Assembly: GCF_900107595.1 (NCBI RefSeq)
Contig: NZ_FNQF01000001.1
Span: 62,001-126,000, forward strand
Direction: 5' to 3'
Source: Psychroflexus halocasei
GTDB taxonomy: Bacteria > Bacteroidota > Bacteroidia > Flavobacteriales > Flavobacteriaceae
Length of the DNA stretch: 64,000 nt
The translations under genes were made by a program, and so were the position numbers. Shown here in pieces: positions 16,092 through 25,454 of the stretch. Position 1 is the first letter of the stretch. Each line of letters starts with the position of its first letter. The notes beneath the pieces are model-generated. The model had not been told where the DNA came from and did not search any database. It saw only the letters and a program-made list of their open reading frames with translations.

Positions 16092-16754
16092 TTAGGCTTT
16101 AGGTCTCATTGCAGTTAGCATACCACCGTAAACACCATTAAGTGAATTAAGATTTGCTGTTAAAGACTCCATTTGATCTTTAAGTTTTCCTGCATTTTGC
16201 GCAACAGCTTCATTAGCCTCCGCTTGTTTAGAAGCAGACTCTAACTGAACCTTATAAAGACTGTTTAAAGACTCCATTTGAGCAGCAGCTAACCCCATTT
16301 CTTGACTATACTTCTTTTGAGATGCCATTGCGTCAGTTGCAGGAGCTATACCTTTAGCTGCACCTTCAAAGTTTTTAATACTATCTCCTAGGCTTTCCAT
16401 TAACTTAGCATCAATCTTTGCTTCTTTAAGCATCGCATCTAATTTTTTAGAAAGCATTTCTTCTTCTTTTTCTTGAGTAGCTACAGCATTTGAAGATCCT
16501 TTACGTGATGAGACATTTGCTCCAGACAATTCAGGATAAACCTTAGACCAGTCCAATTCTTGATCCACAGGCTCAAATGCGGATATCGCAAATACAATCG
16601 CCTCAGTCACAAGACCTAACGTTAACATTACACCACCTGTCAATGGTCCGATTTCAATGTGTTGAATTTTAAATAATGCACCAATAATTACGATTGCGGC
16701 TCCAAGACCGTAAACCATATTCATTATTTTCTTTCCTTTTTGTGATTTAGCCAT
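16092..16754 (-). CDS. gldL: Gliding motility / type IX secretion motor protein GldL
   Basis: GldL is the inner-membrane partner of GldM in the type IX secretion motor. The 220-residue product has two membrane helices near the N-terminus (MNMVYGLGAAIVIIGALFKI and GPLTGGVMLTLGLVTEAIVF). The second carries the conserved Glu (TEAIVF) implicated in proton use. A long cytoplasmic coiled-coil region ends LNGVYGGMLTAMRPKA. It lies 42 bases after gldK. The sequence agrees with the family throughout. Confidence 0.97.
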   Translation of the reverse strand: MAKSQKGKKIMNMVYGLGAAIVIIGALFKIQHIEIGPLTGGVMLTLGLVTEAIVFAISAFEPVDQELDWSKVYPELSGANVSSRKGSSNAVATQEKEEEMLSKKLDAMLKEAKIDAKLMESLGDSIKNFEGAAKGIAPATDAMASQKKYSQEMGLAAAQMESLNSLYKVQLESASKQAEANEAVAQNAGKLKDQMESLTANLNSLNGVYGGMLTAMRPKA

Positions 16755-16796
16755 AATAATAATTTAATTTTAGTTTATTGATTGTTGTTTATTGAT

Positions 16797-18182
16797 TTAA
16801 AAATTTGAATTCAAATTAAAGGTGTTCCCCAAATAATTTTGAACAGTTCTGAAACCGATATAGCTTCTTGCTGTATCTGCATATTCATAATCCCTAGTAC
16901 TCACTTGTAAGTAATAACTCACATCTTTCCATGAACCACCTCTAATAACTTTACGTTTGTTTTTTGCGTTATTAACATTAGGACTCATACTAGACATATA
17001 TTCATAAGAGTTAGGATTATATGAAGTATCTACCCACTCAGCAACATTACCAGACATATTGTACAAACCAAATCCATTTGGCTCATAAGAGTCTGCTTCA
17101 ACTGTATACAAGGCTTCATCAGCTGCATAATCCCCCCTTAAAGGTTTAAAGTTAGCCAAAAAGCAGGCGCGATCGTCTTTTGTGTAAGGTCCACCCCATG
17201 GATAAGTTGCAGATTGCAAACCACCTCTTGCAGCATACTCCCACTCAGCTTCAGATGGCAATCTAAATGATTCTACTCTAGAAGTTTCATTTCTACTTCC
17301 TTTATCTTTTTTATAATTTTTCAAATACAATGTTCTCCATTGAGAAAATGCTTTAGCCTGATGCCAATTCACACCAACGACTGGATAATTGTCAAAAGCT
17401 TCATGAATAAAGTAATCATTATGCATTGGAACATTGTATGAATAATTAAAATCTTTAATCCATACTGTAGTATCTGGATACACCTCAACATCGTGTTCTT
17501 TAACAAAATTTGAGCGATCACCTGATTTATCTCTTGCGGCAGCCTGAATATCCATTTCTTTATAACTGTATTTAAACTTCGTAACGTCCATCATACGCTC
17601 ACCGTTATAAGATTGATCATCAGATAAGAAAAACTCATCCATGACCATCACATAGTCTTGATCAGGATACTCTCCAGTTTTCCACTTAATGTCGATATCC
17701 CAATTTAATAATTGTTTCATCGGATCGTAATGCTTTGAGAACTCTTGGTAAGGAGTTAAATTTTGTTGCGCATTATTATTTCCAGACTGAGAATTTTTAA
17801 AAGCATAATCTTGGATTGAACCCTGATTACCTCCTCCTGCGCCAGCACCACCTCCTGCAAATTCTGCTGCTTCTGCTAATTTCTGACGAACGACAGAGTC
17901 TCTAACATAATAAACAAACTGTTTATATTCAGAGTTCGTAATTTCTGTTTCATCCATGTAAAAAGATGGAACAGTCACGGTCTTGGTTGGCGCATCTTTC
18001 AATCCAGCGATATCGTAGTCAGATTTACCCATGATGAACGAACCTCCTTCAACGAGGATCATTCCGTATGGACGCTCTGGATTCCACGACTTCCCTTTCA
18101 CACCGACAACTTGACCTTTGTCACTTTTCCCACAACTTGTTACAAGCAATGCTAAAACAATAATTTGGACGACTTTTCTCAT
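16797..18182 (-). CDS. gldK: Gliding motility / type IX secretion lipoprotein GldK
   Basis: GldK is an outer-membrane lipoprotein that forms the periplasmic ring with GldN. The 461-residue product has a lipoprotein signal (MRKVVQIIVLALLVTSC, lipidated Cys17). A formylglycine-generating-enzyme-like fold follows: MILVEGGSFIMGKSD, VTVPSFYMDETEITNSEYKQ, FRLPSEAEWEYAARGG, MSGNVAEWV and VIRGGSWKDV near the C-terminus. A glycine-rich insertion (EFAGGGAGAGGGNQG, about residue 106-120) interrupts the first part; it resembles a flexible loop. It is the first gene of the gldKLMN operon and lies 101 bases after the arginase-fold gene on the same strand. Confidence 0.96.
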   Translation of the reverse strand: MRKVVQIIVLALLVTSCGKSDKGQVVGVKGKSWNPERPYGMILVEGGSFIMGKSDYDIAGLKDAPTKTVTVPSFYMDETEITNSEYKQFVYYVRDSVVRQKLAEAAEFAGGGAGAGGGNQGSIQDYAFKNSQSGNNNAQQNLTPYQEFSKHYDPMKQLLNWDIDIKWKTGEYPDQDYVMVMDEFFLSDDQSYNGERMMDVTKFKYSYKEMDIQAAARDKSGDRSNFVKEHDVEVYPDTTVWIKDFNYSYNVPMHNDYFIHEAFDNYPVVGVNWHQAKAFSQWRTLYLKNYKKDKGSRNETSRVESFRLPSEAEWEYAARGGLQSATYPWGGPYTKDDRACFLANFKPLRGDYAADEALYTVEADSYEPNGFGLYNMSGNVAEWVDTSYNPNSYEYMSSMSPNVNNAKNKRKVIRGGSWKDVSYYLQVSTRDYEYADTARSYIGFRTVQNYLGNTFNLNSNF

Positions 18183-18283
18183 TTCTAAAAGAATTATTTC
18201 TAATAATTAGGCCGTAAACCTAAAATTTAATTTTCAAAAAAACAATAAATTTCTTAATAATAGCTTAAACTTTCTAAAAAAAA

Positions 18284-19453
18284 TCAAAAGTAACCTTTTA
18301 ATTTAGCTCGATACCACTTTTCTGGTACGTTTCCTTTACAGGCTTCTAGATAGTCATTTTCACTACAAGATAATAACGCATGTTTATTGTTATTATTATC
18401 TAAAAATTTCTCTGGTGTTTTAATCCACCACTTATTCGTTAACTCACTCTTAACAAATTCTAGATACTCATCATTCTGAAAATCAATGGCTACTTTATAA
18501 CTCGTTAGCATCCTGTTTTCTGAATTTAATTTCTCTGGCTGTCTTAAATGATAGCCTTCTAAAAAGTACCACATCATTTGAGCAATCAATTCGTTAAACA
18601 CTTGAGATGACGATATTGACTGTAATTCAGACAAGAAAAAACACTTTGCATGATTACTCATTCCTGAATAACGACTCATTGCACAAGCTTGCATCCCATC
18701 AAAACCATTTGGCATAGTATGTTGATGATCTTGCAATGTTGAGGCTTTGATAGATGTAACATCAAAACTAATCAAATCTGAATCTCTCAATGTTGGTTCA
18801 ACTAAAGTAATATCTTTATGCAACTCTCCATAACGGATTGCTTCAAAATAAAGCTGATCCATCAAATCAATTTCTTCTTGCGCATTGTAAAATGTCAAAA
18901 AACCCAGATTTGAATAATTGAAAAGATTATAGGGTTCATCGACAACAATTTTCCCCATATAAGAATGATTTGAAAAATTCTCGTCTGCACTTCCTAAATC
19001 AAATTTCGTATCGATTGATGTTAGATTAACCATATATTCATGATTATCAAATGCTCTGTAAAGCGGAAAACTAAGATCTTGACTACCTCCTAAAACCAAG
19101 CAAACAACATTTTGTTTATAAAGTTCTGAAACAATATTCTTGACAACAAAGTAAGTGTCTTCTACACTTTCGCCTTGAGAAATATGTCCCAAATCTAATA
19201 TTTCAGATTTCCAAGAACCCGAATGAAGTCGATAAAATGATTCTCTTATCGCATCATAATCAACTTGATGCCTGTTAGGCTTAACTGAATTTCTTGCATC
19301 ATCAATAGACAGAATCGCTATATCATAAAACGAAAAATCAAAATCAGATACATGCTCATAAAAATCTACACGTCTAAATAATCGCGTTGTTTCAGCTGTC
19401 TCAAATTTATTTTTTAAAGACTCAGAAACAGGTTTTAAAAACTCAAAACTCAT
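18284..19453 (-). CDS. Arginase/formimidoylglutamase-fold protein with degenerate metal site
   Basis: This 389-residue protein belongs to the ureohydrolase fold by general pattern and by its position between topA and gldK, where flavobacteria carry such a gene. However, the metal ligands are not intact. The usual GGDH motif is GGSQD (122-126), DAHxD is DTKFD (148-152) and SxDxD is SFDVT (229-233). The two bridging-type His and one Asp are therefore lost, which argues against manganese-dependent hydrolysis. It may be a structural or regulatory derivative, perhaps linked to gliding. The start overlaps the topA stop by one base, so it is probably translated from the topA transcript. Confidence 0.75.
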   Translation of the reverse strand: MSFEFLKPVSESLKNKFETAETTRLFRRVDFYEHVSDFDFSFYDIAILSIDDARNSVKPNRHQVDYDAIRESFYRLHSGSWKSEILDLGHISQGESVEDTYFVVKNIVSELYKQNVVCLVLGGSQDLSFPLYRAFDNHEYMVNLTSIDTKFDLGSADENFSNHSYMGKIVVDEPYNLFNYSNLGFLTFYNAQEEIDLMDQLYFEAIRYGELHKDITLVEPTLRDSDLISFDVTSIKASTLQDHQHTMPNGFDGMQACAMSRYSGMSNHAKCFFLSELQSISSSQVFNELIAQMMWYFLEGYHLRQPEKLNSENRMLTSYKVAIDFQNDEYLEFVKSELTNKWWIKTPEKFLDNNNNKHALLSCSENDYLEACKGNVPEKWYRAKLKGYF

Positions 19454-21999
19454 TAAGATTTCTTTTTAGTCTTTTTTGCAGCTGGCTTTTTCTTAGCTGT
19501 AGTCTTTTTACTAGAAGTTTTCTTTTTAGCAGCTGATTTACGTTTTGGTTTCTTCTTCGTGTTTTTCTCCAAAATCGCTTTTGCCTCCTCTAAGGTCATT
19601 TCTTCAGCATTAATTGTCTTAGGTAATTCCACTTTCGTTTTACCTTGACTCAACTTAAAACGCTTCCAACGGGCTTTCTCAAGCTTAATTCCTTCGTCTT
19701 CCCAATGATGAATCAATTTATCACGTTCTTTCTGAAGTTTATCTTCAATTAACTCTTCGATATCTGCTTCTGAGAGGTTATCAAAATCATACTTCTTATT
19801 GACATTGATAAATATGTCATTCCACTTCAGGTAAGGACCAAATCGCCCCACACCTTTTTGAACGCCTTTATCTTGATAATAATGAATTGGCTCATCAGCC
19901 TTTTCCTTAGCTTTGATTAACTCAACGGCTCTTTCAAAAGTGACATCAAGCGGATCTTCACCTTTATCAAGAGAAACGAACTTTTTTCCAAATCGAACAT
20001 AAGGTCCATATCGACCAACATTCGCTTCTACTTTTTCCTCCTTATATGTACCTAAATCTTTTGGAAGCTTAAACAAATCCATCGCTTCTTCATAGGTTAC
20101 TGAATTTAAGCTTTGCCCTGGTTTTAAACTCGCAAATCTCGGTTTTTCTTCATCTTCCACACTACCGATCTGAACCATAGGTCCAAATTTCCCTAAACGC
20201 GCACTCACTGGTTTACCTGTTTCTGGATCTTTACCTAAAACTCTTTCGCCAACTTCACGCTCAGCATTTTTAGCGACATCTTCCACAACGGGATGGAATT
20301 TTTTATAAAAATCGGCCATTACTTTAGACCATTTTTCATTTCCACTAGCAACCTCATCAAAATCTTGCTCGAGTTTTGCTGTAAAGTTATAATCGACAAT
20401 ACCTCCAAAATGATTGACCAAAAAGTCATTTACGACCATTCCTACATCTGTCGGAACTAGTTTACCTTTATCACTTCCAACCATTTCAGACAATTCTTTT
20501 TTCTTGAATTCTGAATTCTTTAGAAGGTATTGACTGTATTTTCTTTCTTTACCCTCTATAGAACCTTTTTCAATGTACTTTCTATTCTGAATTGTGGAAA
20601 TTGTCGGCGCATAAGTTGAAGGTCGACCAATACCGAGCTCTTCTAACTTCTTTACTAAAGAGGCTTCTGTATAGCGTGCTGGCGGTCGCGTGTAACGTTC
20701 CGTTGCTTTGATATAATTATTATCAAGTGCATCACCAACTTTCATCGCTGGTAAAAATCCTGCTTTTTCTTCTTCTTCATCATCATGCCCTTCTAAATAC
20801 ACTTTTAGAAAACCATCAAATTTGACAATTTCTCCATTTGCAGTAAATTGTTCCTTAACTTCTGAAGAATCAATTTTTACATTCGTTCTTTCCAATTGCG
20901 CATCGCTCATTTGAGAGGCGATACCTCTTTTCCAGATCAACTCATATAAACGCTGCTGATCTCTTTCTGCTGAAATACTATGATTTGCAAAATTTGTTGG
21001 ACGGATTGCCTCGTGAGCTTCTTGAGCTCCTTTAGACTTCCCTTTATAATTTCTGGCTTTATGATATTGATCGCCATAAGCCTTTTCTATTTCTTGTTTT
21101 GCACCTTCTTTAGCTTGAGTTGATAAATTGACACTATCAGTTCTCATATAAGTAATATGTCCAGCTTCATATAATCGCTGTGCCATTTGCATGGTTTTAC
21201 TCACTGAGAAGTACAACTTCCTAGCAGCTTCTTGCTGAAGTGTAGATGTTGTAAATGGTGGTGCTGGGGTTTTCTTTGCTGGTTTTTTTGTTAAATCAGC
21301 AACAGTGAATTTTGCATTCTTCTGAGCTTCTAAAAATTTCTCAACAGTTTTATCGTCTTTTAAATTTTTAGGAAGTTTGGCTTTAAATTTAGATTTGTCT
21401 TCAGTTTCAAATTCTGCATCAACTCGGTATGAAGCTTTTGGGTCAAAATCTAAAATATCGCGTTCACGCTCAACAATTAATCTAACTGAAACAGATTGCA
21501 CACGACCAGCCGATAAACCTCCTTTTACTTTTCTCCATAAAACTGGAGACAACTCATAACCGACTAATCTATCTAAAACTCGACGCGCCTGTTGTGCATC
21601 AACTAAATTATAATCAATCTCTCGCGGATTTTTAATCGCTTTCTGAATTGCTGTTTTAGTAATTTCAGAAAAAACAATTCGTTTTGTTTTTTCTTTTTCA
21701 AGATTTAACTCTTCAGCTAAATGCCATGCAATCGCCTCTCCTTCTCTATCTTCATCACTCGCTAACCAAACCATTTCAGCAGTTTTAGCTAGTTTTGATA
21801 AGCGTTTAACAACATCTTTCTTATCACTGCTAACGACATATTTTGGTTTAAAATCAGCATCAACATCAACGCCTAATTCCTTTGAAGGTAAATCTGCAAT
21901 ATGACCAAAACTTGATTCTACCTTGAAGTCTTTTCCTAAAAACTTCTCAATTGTTTTTGCCTTTGCAGGTGACTCTACTATAACTAAATTTTTTGCCAT
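19453..21999 (-). CDS. topA: DNA topoisomerase I
   Basis: TopA relaxes negative supercoils by a type IA single-strand passage. The 848-residue product starts MAKNLVIVESPAKAKTIEKF (Toprim). It has DEDREGEAIAWH for metal binding and the active-site Tyr in YEAGHITYMRTDS at about residue 290. Instead of cysteine zinc fingers, the C-terminal half carries repeats of the type GRFGPMVQIG, GRYGPYVRFGKKF and GRFGPYLKWND, typical of Bacteroidota. The last 35 residues are almost all Lys, Ala, Ser and Thr, a histone H1-like DNA-binding tail. The promoter immediately upstream gives a leader of about 14 bases. Confidence 0.97.
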   Translation of the reverse strand: MAKNLVIVESPAKAKTIEKFLGKDFKVESSFGHIADLPSKELGVDVDADFKPKYVVSSDKKDVVKRLSKLAKTAEMVWLASDEDREGEAIAWHLAEELNLEKEKTKRIVFSEITKTAIQKAIKNPREIDYNLVDAQQARRVLDRLVGYELSPVLWRKVKGGLSAGRVQSVSVRLIVERERDILDFDPKASYRVDAEFETEDKSKFKAKLPKNLKDDKTVEKFLEAQKNAKFTVADLTKKPAKKTPAPPFTTSTLQQEAARKLYFSVSKTMQMAQRLYEAGHITYMRTDSVNLSTQAKEGAKQEIEKAYGDQYHKARNYKGKSKGAQEAHEAIRPTNFANHSISAERDQQRLYELIWKRGIASQMSDAQLERTNVKIDSSEVKEQFTANGEIVKFDGFLKVYLEGHDDEEEEKAGFLPAMKVGDALDNNYIKATERYTRPPARYTEASLVKKLEELGIGRPSTYAPTISTIQNRKYIEKGSIEGKERKYSQYLLKNSEFKKKELSEMVGSDKGKLVPTDVGMVVNDFLVNHFGGIVDYNFTAKLEQDFDEVASGNEKWSKVMADFYKKFHPVVEDVAKNAEREVGERVLGKDPETGKPVSARLGKFGPMVQIGSVEDEEKPRFASLKPGQSLNSVTYEEAMDLFKLPKDLGTYKEEKVEANVGRYGPYVRFGKKFVSLDKGEDPLDVTFERAVELIKAKEKADEPIHYYQDKGVQKGVGRFGPYLKWNDIFINVNKKYDFDNLSEADIEELIEDKLQKERDKLIHHWEDEGIKLEKARWKRFKLSQGKTKVELPKTINAEEMTLEEAKAILEKNTKKKPKRKSAAKKKTSSKKTTAKKKPAAKKTKKKS

Positions 22000-22019
22000 G
22001 AACTCACGAATTTCTGCTG

Positions 22020-22052
22020 CAAAAGTATATGAAATTTTTCATTTTCATCAAG
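22020..22052 (-). promoter_or_regulatory. topA promoter
   Basis: On the minus strand CTTG (22049-22052), 21 bases and TACTTTTG (22020-22027) fit the Bacteroidota promoter form. Transcription would start near 22013. Confidence 0.65.
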
Positions 22053-22174
22053 AAATCACCTAAAGTCACTTTTTACATACGACTAGTTTTAGCTGTCATA
22101 CCTATTAAAATATAGTTACTTCGGACTTCAATTTTTCTTTTTAAAATATTTAAACAGGAATAAACTAGTGACAC

Positions 22175-22205
22175 TTTGTCAGTTACTACAATACAATTAT
22201 CTTTG
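22175..22205 (+). promoter_or_regulatory. miaB operon promoter
   Basis: TTTG (22175-22178), exactly 19 bases, then TATCTTTG (22198-22205) is a perfect Bacteroidota promoter. It lies downstream of the first possible GTG start (22176), so translation must begin at the ATG at 22224. Confidence 0.85.
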
Positions 22206-22223
22206 CAGCAAATTACTGCAGAT

Positions 22224-23669
22224 ATGGAAAAGGTTATTGATGAAGAAAAGCAAGGAACTAGCCTTGTTAAGGAGAACAGCCTTGCTAACGACAAGAAATT
22301 ATATATAGAAAGTTATGGTTGCCAAATGAATTTTAGCGATAGTGAAATTGTCGCTTCAATTCTCCACAAAGAAGGTTATAACACAACCCAAAAGCTTGCT
22401 GAGGCCGATTTAGTATTGGTGAATACTTGCTCAATCCGTGATAAAGCTGAACAAACTGTTCGTAAAAGATTAGAAAAATACAACGCTGTCAAACGCAATA
22501 ACCCGAAAATGAAAGTTGGCGTACTTGGCTGTATGGCTGAACGCTTAAAAAATAAATTTCTTGAAGAAGAAAAAATTGTAGATTTAGTTGTTGGCCCTGA
22601 TGCCTATAAAGATTTACCAAACTTAATCTCTGAAGTTGAAGATGGTAAAGAGGCGATTAATGTCATTCTTTCGAAAGAAGAAACCTACGGTGATATTTCC
22701 CCTGTTAGATTAATGACGAACGGCGTCTCAGCTTTAGTTTCAATTACCAGAGGCTGTGATAATATGTGTACATTCTGTGTTGTTCCTTTCACGCGTGGAC
22801 GCGAACGTAGCCGTGACCCTCAGAGTATTATTGGAGAGGTTAACGATTTATGGGAAAAAGGTTATAAAGAAATTACACTCTTAGGTCAGAATGTTGACAG
22901 CTATTTATGGTATGGCGGTGGACTTAAAAAAGATTTTAAAAATGCGAGTGAAATTCAAAAAGCAACAGCCGTTAACTTTGCAGGTCTACTTGACATCGTT
23001 GCTAAAGCACAGCCTAAAATGCGTATTCGTTTTTCAACATCAAACCCACAAGACATGACCTTGGATGTGATCGAGAAAATGGCAGAGCATAAAAACATCT
23101 GTAATCATATTCATTTACCTGTTCAAAGCGGAAGTAACCGTGTCTTGAAAGCGATGAACCGTTTACATACACGAGAAGAATATTTTAGGTTGATTGATAA
23201 TATCAGAAAAATAATTCCTGATTGTGGTATTTCTCAAGACATGATTGCAGGTTTTCCCACAGAAACTGAAGAAGATCACCAAGATACATTATCATTAATG
23301 GAATATGTCAAATATGATTTTGGCTTTATGTTCTCATATTCTGAGCGACCAGGTACAGTTGCTGAGCGTAAAATGGAAGATGATGTTCCTGAAGATATTA
23401 AAAAAAGACGTTTACAAGAAATTATTGCATTACAACTCAAGCATTCACAAATAAGAACTGAAGCACATATCGGAAAAATAGAAGAAGTTCTTATCGAAAA
23501 AGAATCTAAAAAATCAGATACACAATGGAGTGGTCGAAACTCAAATAACACAACAGTTGTTTTTCCAAAAGAAAATTATAAAGTTGGCGATTATGTCAAA
23601 GTAAAAATAGAAAGCTGCACAAGCGCAACTCTCATTGGGACACCAATTGGTTATGGTGAACTACAGTAA
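22224..23669 (+). CDS. miaB: tRNA-2-methylthio-N6-dimethylallyladenosine synthase MiaB
   Basis: MiaB is a radical-SAM methylthiotransferase that modifies A37 of tRNAs reading UNN codons. The N-terminal cluster cysteines are in [22 protein letters not shown] and GCMAER. The radical-SAM cluster motif is [18 protein letters not shown], followed by [25 protein letters not shown] and a C-terminal TRAM domain ([20 protein letters not shown]) complete the protein. I start it at 22224 because the promoter covers the upstream GTG. It is the first gene of a tight operon with a sigma-54 activator, lptE, a TPR-like gene and secG. Confidence 0.96.
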   Translation: MEKVIDEEKQGTSLVKENSLANDKKLYIESYGCQMNFSDSEIVASILHKEGYNTTQKLAEADLVLVNTCSIRDKAEQTVRKRLEKYNAVKRNNPKMKVGVLGCMAERLKNKFLEEEKIVDLVVGPDAYKDLPNLISEVEDGKEAINVILSKEETYGDISPVRLMTNGVSALVSITRGCDNMCTFCVVPFTRGRERSRDPQSIIGEVNDLWEKGYKEITLLGQNVDSYLWYGGGLKKDFKNASEIQKATAVNFAGLLDIVAKAQPKMRIRFSTSNPQDMTLDVIEKMAEHKNICNHIHLPVQSGSNRVLKAMNRLHTREEYFRLIDNIRKIIPDCGISQDMIAGFPTETEEDHQDTLSLMEYVKYDFGFMFSYSERPGTVAERKMEDDVPEDIKKRRLQEIIALQLKHSQIRTEAHIGKIEEVLIEKESKKSDTQWSGRNSNNTTVVFPKENYKVGDYVKVKIESCTSATLIGTPIGYGELQ

Positions 23670-23682
23670 AAACTAAAAAAAC

Positions 23683-24954
23683 ATGGAGTCAACACAGGCT
23701 GTAAAGCAACGCTTTGAAATTATAGGAAATGATCCTGGTTTAAACCGCGCAATCGAAAAATCCATTCGTGTTGCACCAACGGACATTTCTGTTCTTGTCA
23801 CTGGTGAATCTGGTGTTGGTAAAGAAAGTTTACCCAAAATCATTCACTCACTTTCGCATCGTAAACACGCTAAATATATCGCTGTTAACTGTGGTGCAAT
23901 ACCTGAAGGCACGATTGACAGTGAACTTTTCGGTCACGAAAAAGGAGCCTTTACAGGTGCAACTCAAGCCAGAAATGGTTATTTTCAAGAAGCCGATGGC
24001 GGTACAATCTTTCTTGATGAAGTTGGCGAATTACCTCTAACAACTCAAGTCAGATTATTGCGTGTTTTAGAAAACGGAGAATACATCAAAGTTGGTTCTT
24101 CTGCCGTTCAGAAAACAAATGTAAGAATTGTCGCTGCGACAAATGTTGCCATGCATGATGCAATTAAAAAAGGGAAATTTAGAGAAGATCTTTATTACCG
24201 ATTGTCAACAGTCGAAATCATGTTACCACCTCTTCGCGATCGTAAAAACGACATTCATTTGTTGTTCAGGAAATTTGCTTCTGATTTTGCTTTAAAGTAT
24301 AAAATGCCAACCATACGCTTAACCGATGACGCTGTAAAGCTTTTACTCAACTGTCGTTGGCCAGGAAATATTCGTCAACTCAAAAATGTCACTGAACAAA
24401 TTTCTGTTTTAGAAACAGAACGGGAGGTTGATGCACATATTTTAAATCATTATTTACCTAAGCAAGGCTCTAATTTACCTTCTGTTATTCAAGAAGAAAA
24501 AGATCAAAAAAATAGCTTTAAGAATGAAAGAGAAATATTGTACAAAGTTCTTTTTGACATGAAAAGTGATTTAAATGATCTTAAAAAGTTAACGATGGAG
24601 TTGATGGAAAAAGATAACAACGCCCACGTGAAAAAAGAAAACGAGAGCTTGATCAATAAAATTTATGGAGATGAAAAGGATGATTACGAAGAAACGTCTG
24701 TTGAAGATCAATTAGAAATATTGCAGATTCCTGAATCTAATTCTGCAAATCCTAAAAACCAAGAAGAAAAAATAGACAAATACGATTTTGCTGAAGAAGT
24801 TGAGGAAGAAGAAACACTTTCATTACATGAAAAAGAAGTTGAACTCATCACGAAGTCTTTAGAACGCCATGGAGGTAAACGCAAACCCGCTGCCGATGAA
24901 CTCGGAATTAGTGAAAGAACACTTTACAGAAAAATTAAACAATACGACTTATAA
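23683..24954 (+). CDS. Sigma-54-dependent transcriptional activator without receiver domain
   Basis: This 423-residue regulator begins directly with the AAA+ domain. Walker A is GESGVGKE (41-48), the sigma-54 contact loop is GAFTGA (88-93), Walker B is GGTIFLDEVGELP, and the arginine finger region is REDLYYRLSTVEIMLPPLRDR. The C-terminus has a Fis-type helix-turn-helix (RKPAADELGISERTLYRKI). Between them is a roughly 100-residue very acidic, probably disordered linker. No receiver, PAS or GAF sensor domain is present, so activity is probably set by expression or a partner. It sits between miaB and lptE, which suggests a role in envelope regulation, but no target can be named. The one-base overlap with lptE (TAATG) implies coupling. 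Confidence 0.93.
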   Translation: MESTQAVKQRFEIIGNDPGLNRAIEKSIRVAPTDISVLVTGESGVGKESLPKIIHSLSHRKHAKYIAVNCGAIPEGTIDSELFGHEKGAFTGATQARNGYFQEADGGTIFLDEVGELPLTTQVRLLRVLENGEYIKVGSSAVQKTNVRIVAATNVAMHDAIKKGKFREDLYYRLSTVEIMLPPLRDRKNDIHLLFRKFASDFALKYKMPTIRLTDDAVKLLLNCRWPGNIRQLKNVTEQISVLETEREVDAHILNHYLPKQGSNLPSVIQEEKDQKNSFKNEREILYKVLFDMKSDLNDLKKLTMELMEKDNNAHVKKENESLINKIYGDEKDDYEETSVEDQLEILQIPESNSANPKNQEEKIDKYDFAEEVEEEETLSLHEKEVELITKSLERHGGKRKPAADELGISERTLYRKIKQYDL

Positions 24955-25454
24955 TGAATTTTAAAAAAATATTTGCTTTCTTTTTAATTGTGTCAACTGC
25001 TGGTTGTGGCTCATACTCTTTTACAGGAGCTGATACTGGAAACGCTGAAACTTTTCAGGTCAATTACTTTCAGAATATCGCAGATTTAATTGAACCAGGA
25101 ATCGATAGGGATTTCACTCTAAAACTTCAAGATTACATACAAAACCAAACAAGTCTAGGCCTTGTTAATTCAGGAGGAGACATTATTTATGAAGGAGAAA
25201 TCACGCGCTACCGTGTCACACCTATGACAGCAACCGCTGATGATCGTGCAGCACAAAACCGATTGACAATAGCGATTAATATTCGTTTTTATAATACCTT
25301 AGATGAAGAAAAAGACTTCGAACGCACATTCTCTTTCTATTATGATTATCCGGCCAACCAACAACTTGTTGGAAGTGCAAGAGAAACCGCTCATGAAGAA
25401 ATATTCACAAGAATAGCACAAGATATTTTTAATGCGTCCTTAACAGATTGGTAA
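24954..25454 (+). CDS. lptE: LPS assembly lipoprotein LptE
   Basis: LptE plugs the LptD barrel that inserts lipopolysaccharide into the outer leaflet. The 166-residue product has a lipoprotein signal ending STAGC (Cys18). The family opening follows: GSYSFTGADTGNAETFQVNY and IADLIEPGIDRDFTLKLQDYI. Later come ITRYRVTPMTATADDRAAQN and the ERTFSFYYDYPANQQL region that characterises Bacteroidota LptE. It overlaps the upstream activator by one base and is followed immediately by the next gene. Length is normal. Confidence 0.9.
   Translation: MNFKKIFAFFLIVSTAGCGSYSFTGADTGNAETFQVNYFQNIADLIEPGIDRDFTLKLQDYIQNQTSLGLVNSGGDIIYEGEITRYRVTPMTATADDRAAQNRLTIAINIRFYNTLDEEKDFERTFSFYYDYPANQQLVGSARETAHEEIFTRIAQDIFNASLTDW

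Noticed and set aside
22176-22223. Extended N-terminus of miaB
   Set aside because: It overlaps a perfect promoter and has no family similarity.
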